DNA from: Juglans regia
Taxonomy: Eukaryota; Streptophyta; Magnoliopsida; Fagales; Juglandaceae
Direction of reading: 5' to 3'
DNA: 64,000 nt
Assembly: GCF_001411555.2 (NCBI RefSeq)
Contig: NC_049912.1
Location: 1,567,001 to 1,631,000, forward strand
The notes under the pieces are model-generated. The model saw only the letters and a program-made list of their open reading frames with translations, ran no database searches and was not told the origin of the DNA. This document shows, piece by piece, positions 56,546 to 64,000 of this stretch (positions within the stretch are counted from its first letter, which is position 1; each line of letters starts with the position of its first letter). Made by a program: the position numbers and the translations under genes.

Positions 56546-59500
56546 ATAGATGAAAATGTTAAAAGAGAAATCATTAATCACAGGTCTCTGAGGCATCCAA
56601 ACATTGTTAGGTTTAAAGAGGTTAGCTTATTCTCACACTTTTGGGCTTGATTGGCTATGTATGAGTTGGTTTAATCACATTTGTACATGCAAATCGATAG
56701 GTGATTTTAACCCCCACCCATCTGGCGATTGTTATGGAATATGCATCTGGAGGAGAGCTTTTTGAGCGAATAGGCAGTGCTGTGCGCTTTAGTGAGGATG
56801 AGGTGCTTAATACAATATTCTTTAGTTCAATTCCTTTGGATAAATGCAATGTTCTTATCATTTCTTTTTTCTGTTTTGTGCTGCAGGCACGGTTTTTCTT
56901 TCAACAACTTATATCTGGAGTCAGCTACTGCCATGAAATGGTATTCTATTTAATTTTTTTATATTTTTTTTTCTGAAGTTTTTCTTTCTATTGCATGGGG
57001 GAAGAAATTAAGTTCCATATTGTGAGTTGGGAGAAAGTTTGCTTACCCATTCAATGTGGTGGGTTGGGGGTGTGTAATGTGAGGGCTTTCAATAAAGCAC
57101 TGTTGGGGAAATGGTTGTGGAGATACCATAAGGGGAGGGTTTATGGTGAGAAGTCATAGATGCTAAATATGGGAGTATGATGGGGGGATGGTGTTCTAAG
57201 GAAGTTAGAGGGACACATGGTGTGGGCTTGTGGAAAAATATTAGAGCGGGATGGGGTAGATTCTCCAAGTACTTCAGAGTTGCAATTGGAAGAGGTGATA
57301 GAGTGTACTTTTGGCATGATGCTTGGTGTGGTGAACTGGTCCTAAAGCAGGTGTTTCCCACGCTTTACCAGATTTCCAGTTACAAAGAGGCTGCCGTGGC
57401 TGACTTAGTGGTAATGTCTAATGGTGCTGCCCATTGGGATGTTAGTTTCTCGAGAGCTGCTCATGATTGGGAGTTGGATATGCTTGCTGATTTTTTTGAC
57501 TCACTATAGGCAATATCGATGGGCAGTGAGACGGAGGATAAAATGATCTGGATTTTGAATGGAAACAACAAATTTTTGGTGCACTCTTTCTACAAGGCCC
57601 TCTTGGGAGTTTCTAATGATCATAATTTTCCTTGGAAGGCCATTTGGCAATGTAAAGTACTGTCTAAGATCGCTTTCTTTGTATGGACTGCATCTCTTGG
57701 GTGGATCCTCATGTCGGATAATTTGAGCAAATGTGGTCTTATCATAGCAGATTGGTGCTTCTTGTGCAAGAGTGATGGGGAATCAGTGGATCATCTTATG
57801 TTACATTGTGAGGTGGCAAGATGTTTATGGAATGAGATCCTTAATAGGATAGGGGTGACTTGGGCTATGCCCAAAAAAGTTAGAGATATTCTGGGGTGTT
57901 GACAGGAATTAGGGGGAATTCACGTATAGCTGCTGTGTGGAGAATGATTCCTCATTGCATTATGTGATGCTTGTGGCTAGAGAGGAATAAGAGGGGCTTT
58001 GAAGACATGGAGCTTTCTTTGGAGGAGCTGAAGCAATTCTTTTACAATACTTTATTTTCTTGGGCTTCGGCCATTATTTGTAATATGGACTGGACAGTTT
58101 TCATGTCCTGCTTGTATCTCTCACTTGTACCTAGATGTAATTAGGTTTCATGATCTGTTTGTATACTCCTGGGTTACTCTGTTACTATGCTTTTTTCAAT
58201 AAAATTTACTTTTACCCATCAAAAAAAAGTTTTCTTTCCTAGCCTTTCCATGGGAACTTGTTAATTTAATCAGCTCCTTGGTATTTTGTTTTCTCGGTGA
58301 AGCAAGTATGTCACCGGGACTTGAAGCTGGAAAACACGTTGTTGGATGGAAGCCCAGCTCCTCGGTTGAAGATATGTGATTTTGGGTATTCCAAGGTATC
58401 GGTTGTGTATCTCTTTTTTGTGCTTTTCAGTGTTCTCTGATTTTTTCTTTTTCTTGACTAGAATTAGGACGTGTGATTGGAGTGGAGTTGAGAGGAGGGA
58501 GGGGGAGTGGATCTGATAGGAGCTGTTTCATTGCTCTACCTATTTTTGGATCGGCTTTTATTTCTCTTGATAAAACAGCAATATCAGATTCAGATGATGT
58601 TGACTTCAAAAAGTTTATCCAACTCATTTACAAGTAAAATGTTTGACAAGGAATTCTGAAGCATGCAAGTATGGATTCTAATGCAAAACTTTTAGATGCT
58701 CTCTAAAATTTTGAGACCTTACAATTTTTTTGGCGATTTATTCTTTTTGCTCCTGTTATAAACTCTGCGTATCTGATTATGGGTCCTTTTTTCAGTCTTC
58801 GGTTCTTCATTCACAACCAAAGTCAACTGTGGGAACTCCTGCCTACATTGCTCCAGAAGTACTGCTAAGGCAAGAGTATGATGGCAAGGTATATTTTTTC
58901 CATTTAAATGAATTGTTGTTTTCCTTGAATGGAATAGCTAATTATATTATTGTTTTACCCCAAGTCTGGTATTGGGGCTTGAGCTGGATATATGTGTTAT
59001 GTCTATTTTTGAATCCTCCTCGAATATCTCTTTCTGTTGTTGTTTTTCTCTCAGTATAAGCTCTTTGGATTCTACTCAAGTAGCAAAGCATGTAGCTACT
59101 TTCTTTTAATTTGTTGTGTTATTAAACTTTGATTTTAAAATTAATGAGTTGCTGTTTTGATGTTGTGTTGCATAAAATATCAGATTGCAGATGTGTGGTC
59201 ATGTGGGGTGACCTTATACGTGATGCTGGTGGGAGCATATCCTTTCGAGGATCCTGATGAACCAAAGGATTTTCGCAGGACTATACAAGTATATCGTGAA
59301 CCCTTGTATTACTTCATGTTTTACGACTTGAGGTGAATTACTATATTCTTTTTATTTTATTGGTTTCATGCAGAGAATTCTCAGTGTCCAGTATTCCATT
59401 CCCGACGGCATTCAAATATCTCCTGAGTGTCGTGACCTGATCTCAAGAATTTTTGTTTTCGATCCTGCAACGGTTAGTGATTTATCCTTTCCCAAGAATC

Positions 59501-61564
59501 CTTATATTGCTTTATCTGCAAATATACAGATATTTCCTGTTCAATAAAATAGATCGAGAAATGCGGTTATATATTTCTCCATACACCTTGACTTGGGTGC
59601 CTATAAATGTCAGAAATGTAAAATGATTTGTACAGTTCTAGGGCGTGTAAGTCATATGCAGTCTCTTTGAAAAAAGTGGGGCACATTTGGGACCCATATG
59701 AAAAAACCACACTTTTTTTCAAAGGGACTTAATGAGGTTTGCACAACCTAGGACTGTATCTGGCGTTGCTCTTCAGGAATTTCAAAATTCATGTGCTTTG
59801 TTTGACCCTGGTAGCCTGGCTGCAAGCTACATATATTGTGGACAAGTTAGTGTTCATATTTTTCTGTTCTTTTTATGTGTACATGCCTCCCCACGAGTGG
59901 GGGTGTTTGATAATTAGGAATAATGACCATTTGTCTTCTCTTTCTTCTGATTTACCGACTTCCTCTTACGGAGAAATGCTTGATTGTATACATCTTTAAA
60001 GTGTTGTGCAGCAACTGTCAATTTGACTTTATAATCATTAATGGACATCCAATTTCTTAGAGGAATATTTTCTTTCTTTGTTTTTTTTTTACTTGGTGTT
60101 TTTGAGCAGGCGGTGCCTTTAGATTTAAAAAAAAAAAAAAAGAAGACGGTACCCCAATTTTATTGATAAATCCTCACTTGTGGTGGAGGAATACTGAATA
60201 CTCTATACAAAGAGAGCAAGGGGTTTACAAAAGAAACCCAAAACCAGGCTCTTATGAAAAATATTATTGGAAAACACCAGCCAGAAAATACAATATGGTA
60301 CTGTTTAAAGCTAAAAACATTACAAATTAATGTTGGAAGCTAGGAATACCTGCACGATTTAAAGCAAAAAGGCCAACCATATGTTTAGGGAGCTCAAAAA
60401 ATGGAGGAAAAACTTACCGTGCAGCCCTGAGCTCCATAGGTAGCAAGACTATCTGCTAAAGCATTTCCTTCTCTATAGATATCATTAATGCTAAAAGGGA
60501 AATCATTTTTAAAATGAAGGATATCATCTCAAATATCAGCATAAATCCAAGGGGGTTGAGAATTATTATTAAACCAATTCACAACAAGAGAATCTGTTTC
60601 TACAATAAGTTCCCGGATACTAAGCTGGTATTATAAAGTAAGCCTCGTCCTTAAAGCTGATGATTCTGCAAAAATATTAGTACCCAAACCAAGATAGCAG
60701 GAAAAACCAGCATAGTTAGCAATGTGGGGTTCTGTTAGCATTATGATTTTGAGGTTTTTTTTAAATCTCCTATTACCTCGAAGTTTTTTGTATAAAAGCA
60801 TATCTTTTTAATTAGTAAAAAAAAAGTACGAGATGTATAGTTTTATACATGCCTACATGGTATCAAAGCAGGCAGTTTTGTGTGTGAATCTTAGCTCATC
60901 TCTATTTTTCTCATTTTTGTTTGTTGGAAGCTCCTTGTGTTGGGCCCTAACCATTGATGAGGAGTTTGGGTTGTGTTAAAGCGTCAAGTTTTCAATGTTC
61001 AGTAAACAACTCTACTTGTTTAACTCTACTTGATTGTAAATATTTACAATTAGCATTCAACTCTACTTGGGTTGTTCAGTTTGTGGAAATCCTGTAAACA
61101 ACTCTACTTGTTTAAATTTGTAAATATTTACATTTGGGGACCATGTCCAAGGAAGTTGAATGCTAATTGTTCGTTTGGGTGGCGGTTTCAGTACAAATTA
61201 AGGGCTTAACTTGCTCTTCTTCTAGATCAATCGTTCTTTAAGGCTAATGCTTATGGCAACTTAAATGCTACAGAGGATCACCATTCCTGAAATCAAGAAC
61301 CATGAGTGGTTTTTGAAGAATCTTCCAGCGGACTTGATGGATGAAAGAATGATGAGCAACCAGTTTGAAGAGCCAGACCAACCAATGCAGAGCATTGATG
61401 TGATCATGCAGATAATTGCTGAGGCCACCATTCCAGCAGTTGGGACTAATAGCCTCAACCAGTATTCGATAGACAACCTGGATATGGATGATGACATGGA
61501 CGACTTGGATTCTGACTCGGAGCTTGATATCGACAGCAGTGGGGAGATAGTCTACGCACTGTGA
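56546..61564 (+). CDS. SnRK2.2/2.3-like: SnRK2 second copy, exons 2-9 only
   Basis: Exons 56546-56620, 56701-56802, 56887-56940, 58303-58395, 58796-58888, 59184-59288, 59374-59472 and 61274-61564 code for residues 60-362 of the same kinase with no amino-acid change seen. Exon 1 (glycine loop and ATP lysine) is missing because the copy starts in intron 1 at the gap. If this copy is real and in tandem it cannot make a working kinase; if it is a misplaced haplotype contig it is simply the other allele. Confidence 0.9.
56989..58226 (+). mobile_element. LINE in intron 4, second copy
   Basis: Same insertion as 45148-46380, with one substitution and an extra TGGAC near 58091. Confidence 0.9.
60136..60736 (-). 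mobile_element. LINE RNase H fragment in intron 8, second copy
   Basis: Copy of 48290-48890. Confidence 0.85.
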
Positions 61565-63171
61565 CACCTCTTCTGCATGATAGTGAGTTCTTTGGGCCTA
61601 GGGCTGTGTGAAGATCTAACTAAGAGAGTTTGGTAGTAGTGTCTCTGGTAGATTAGAGTAGATAAGACCTTAGAGAAGTGTGTAATGTTAGTACTTATAA
61701 AAAAAAAAAAAATTGTGTAATGTTAGTGTCAGCAGTGCTCCTTGAAGTGGTGTTTATAACATGAAGCTTTTCACCTTTCTGTCTCTGGAGTTTGATTTTT
61801 ACAGCTTTATAAAGGATGGTGGTGGATTAAAATCGGACCGGAGCTGTTGTAAGCCACCCCTTCTCATTCCCGGTTGAACGCTTGTTTGTTTGTTTGTTGT
61901 TTTCGCATTCTGTTCTTTGTGTTGTGGCTTAAATACATGGATGTATACTTCAACAATTCTTGTGCAATTTTCATTAAATTTAGCAGTGTAGTTTTTTCAT
62001 TGTATCAGATTTCTCCCGAGGAGCGAAGAAGGCACACACCATGGGGCTTGCAATGATCCACTTTTTGGTGTTTTCATATTCACTCCTTCTCTCCCTATTT
62101 ATTTATTTATGTTTTTAATATTGTGCATTGTGGATTTTTAGAGGTGAAGATGGAATAAAATTAGGGTAGTGATAGGCTTACTACCTATCTACTACCCATC
62201 TACTACTTGTAGTGTTTTTATTTTTTTATCATTTTATTTTAAGTATTTTTTTAACATCCTTAATCATTAAGAAAAAATTAAAATATATATATATATTTAC
62301 TAATTATCACTTCCTTAACTATTAAGTAAAATAAAAAATTATAAAAAAAATCAAATATAAAAAAAGTAGTAAATGAGTAGTAAGAGGGTAGTAATCCTAT
62401 CATTTTCCATAAAATTAACTGTGTTTGGGGTTTGGACCCCACTGTGCGTTGGGTTGATTGTGAGAAGTATATATTATTGGCTAATCTTGAAATATTAAAC
62501 CACTAATAAAAATGTGAATTATAGAGGTGCCAATTTCATGGGTTGGTTTAATGTAACATCAATATATGATTTCGATCGTCCCTCATGTATAAATTAATAC
62601 GATGATGAATATTTATGTAATTTTCAAAACAACTAATATTTCATTTAAATAAAATATCACCTAAAAATGACAATCAAATTGGATTATTGGGATATCAATC
62701 TCAACATAATAACATATCTAACTAAGCCTTCACATATAGTTGATATTCTAAGTAACATAAATTTAAATAATTTATTTTTATAAATCAAAAGATAGTGCTA
62801 GTGTGCCATCTAGTTTTGACCGCTAGGCGTGTCTACTAGTATAAATTTTATTTTTTATTTTTTATTTTCTTCTTTTTATCCTTACATTTTTTTTAACATA
62901 TTTAAATATTTTTTAAAAAAATACACTAATACACTAGTCACTTCCTTAATCAAGAAGTAAAATAAAATAAAAATTAAAAAAATATATAAATACATGAACG
63001 ATCAAATAAGGAGACAAAATAAAACAGCATAGTAACATTATTATTTCTGCTAACCAGACATAACTCATGGCGTGGTACTTATTAACCGATTTATTCGAAA
63101 CATGAACCGCAGATTGAATTTTCGCTCGCAAAAGCTTTCCTGCTTCCCGATCATATGTGACCCTACTTTGG
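61565..63171. other. SnRK2-PPR intergenic DNA, second copy
   Basis: Copy of 49719-51326, including the 9-bp-TSD MITE at 62164-62408. Confidence 0.85.
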
Positions 63172-64000
63172 ATGTTGCTGGCTAGGGGCTACGGCTACCT
63201 TCTGATCTCAAGTATGAGATTTTTTTTGAATCTCAAAGTTTCGTATTCTTTGTCTCGGTTATCCTTCGGGAGAACTATTTCTTCTTCTTCTCCGAAAACC
63301 CAGCTGAATCAACATACTATTTCTCAGAAGACTTTCTTCAAGTCCAATAACAAAGACTCTCTCATATCCCGCTTATGCGAAAACAAGAATTTCAAAGAAG
63401 CCATTGACATTCTCTGCGAACAAAAGCGCTTAAGGGAAGCGGTGCAGTTGCTTGACCAGATTGACCGACCCTCTGTTTCGGTATACTCAAACCTCATTCA
63501 GCTTTGTCTCCAGCATCGTGCTCTTGAAGAGGGCAAGAAGGTCCATGCTCATACCAAAGCCTCCGGGTTCGTGCCCGGGGTCTTCATTTGTAATCGTTTT
63601 TTAGATATGTATGTGAAATGTGGAAGTCTTTGGCATGCCCAGAAAATGTTCGATGAAATGGGTGAAAAGGATTTGTGTTCTTGGAATACAATGATTTCTG
63701 GGTATGCGAAAGTGGGGAAGCTCGAACAGGCAAGAAATTTGTTCAATGAAATGCCTGAAAGAGATAATTTTTCTTGGACTGCAATGATATCGGGGTATGT
63801 TCGGCATGACCAGCCCAAAGAGGCCTTGGAGTTGTACAGAAGGATGTTAAGACACGAGAATTCAAAATCAAATAAGTTCACGATATCTAGTGCTCTAGCC
63901 GCTTCAGCAGCAATTCCAACTTTAAGTACGGGCAAGGAGATCCATGGACATATAATGCGAATTGGCTTGGATTCAGATGAGGTGGTTTGGAGTGCTTTAT
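63172..64000 (+). CDS. PPR-DYW gene second copy, cut by window end
   Basis: First 276 codons of the At4g37170-like PPR gene, equivalent to 51327-52155; no difference noticed. The rest, including the DYW domain, lies outside the window. Confidence 0.9.
   Translation, partial: MLLARGYGYLLISSMRFFLNLKVSYSLSRLSFGRTISSSSPKTQLNQHTISQKTFFKSNNKDSLISRLCENKNFKEAIDILCEQKRLREAVQLLDQIDRPSVSVYSNLIQLCLQHRALEEGKKVHAHTKASGFVPGVFICNRFLDMYVKCGSLWHAQKMFDEMGEKDLCSWNTMISGYAKVGKLEQARNLFNEMPERDNFSWTAMISGYVRHDQPKEALELYRRMLRHENSKSNKFTISSALAASAAIPTLSTGKEIHGHIMRIGLDSDEVVWSAL

Larger units (their letters stand above)
56359..64000. repeat. Second copy of 44533-52155 (near-identical large duplication)
   Basis: The sequence after the gap matches the first copy with an offset of 11841, then 11846 after a 5-bp insertion near 58091, then 11845 after a shorter A run near 61700. 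By eye I saw one substitution (GGTGC to GGGGC near 57993), the 5-bp TGGAC difference and homopolymer-length changes. It runs to the window end. Confidence 0.97.

Overview
The window is nuclear DNA from a flowering plant. Genes have GT-AG introns, are scattered in AT-rich DNA full of transposons, and belong to plant families (group III SnRK2 kinase, DYW-type PPR protein, RPW8-type NLR, FAR1-type MULE transposase). The proteins look eudicot. The families of short elements suggest a woody species, but the sequence alone does not name one. All exon structures given here were derived by hand from splice signals, reading phase and family knowledge.

Layout. 1-3266: the transposase-5' side of a hAT element (minus strand) with long simple-sequence tracts. 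3732-7093: decayed CACTA-type transposase exons, a near-perfect hairpin, and a CACTA-like terminus. 7098-11985: a dead L1-type LINE. 11986-14882: intergenic DNA with small foldback elements and a tRNA-Glu(UUC). 14883-18248 (minus): a six-exon gene for a DEK-C plus tandem SWIB protein. 18488-27170: a chromovirus-type Ty3/gypsy element (minus) with a 5-bp target duplication; its 3' LTR is split by a 3.2-kb putative solo LTR. 27787-31705 (minus): an NRG1-type helper NLR in five exons. 33808-41341: a putative autonomous Mutator-like element with degenerate terminal inverted repeats. It carries two convergent genes, a GRF zinc-finger/coiled-coil/membrane protein (plus) and a FAR1-type transposase (minus), which meet over an 87-bp tandem array. 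42938-49718: a nine-exon SnRK2.2/2.3-like ABA-signalling kinase with LINE fragments in two introns. 51327-53453: an intronless DYW-class PPR editing-factor gene. 54217-54855 (minus): an RPW8-domain-only gene. 56217-56316: a 100-N gap.

From about 56359 to the window end the sequence repeats 44533-52155 almost base for base: SnRK2 exons 2-9, both LINE fragments, the intergenic MITEs and the 5' part of the PPR gene. The second copy starts inside the same poly-T/poly-G tract of SnRK2 intron 1 that precedes the first copy, directly after the gap. I read this most simply as a misplaced alternative haplotype contig; a real tandem duplication is the alternative.

Functionally, the host genes cover ABA signalling (SnRK2), helper-NLR immunity (NRG1-like, plus a nearby RPW8-only gene), organelle RNA editing (PPR-DYW) and chromatin/transcription (DEK-C/SWIB). 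The best candidate for an under-described system is the two-gene MULE, whose convergent layout resembles maize MuDR but whose second gene is a GRF zinc-finger membrane protein.
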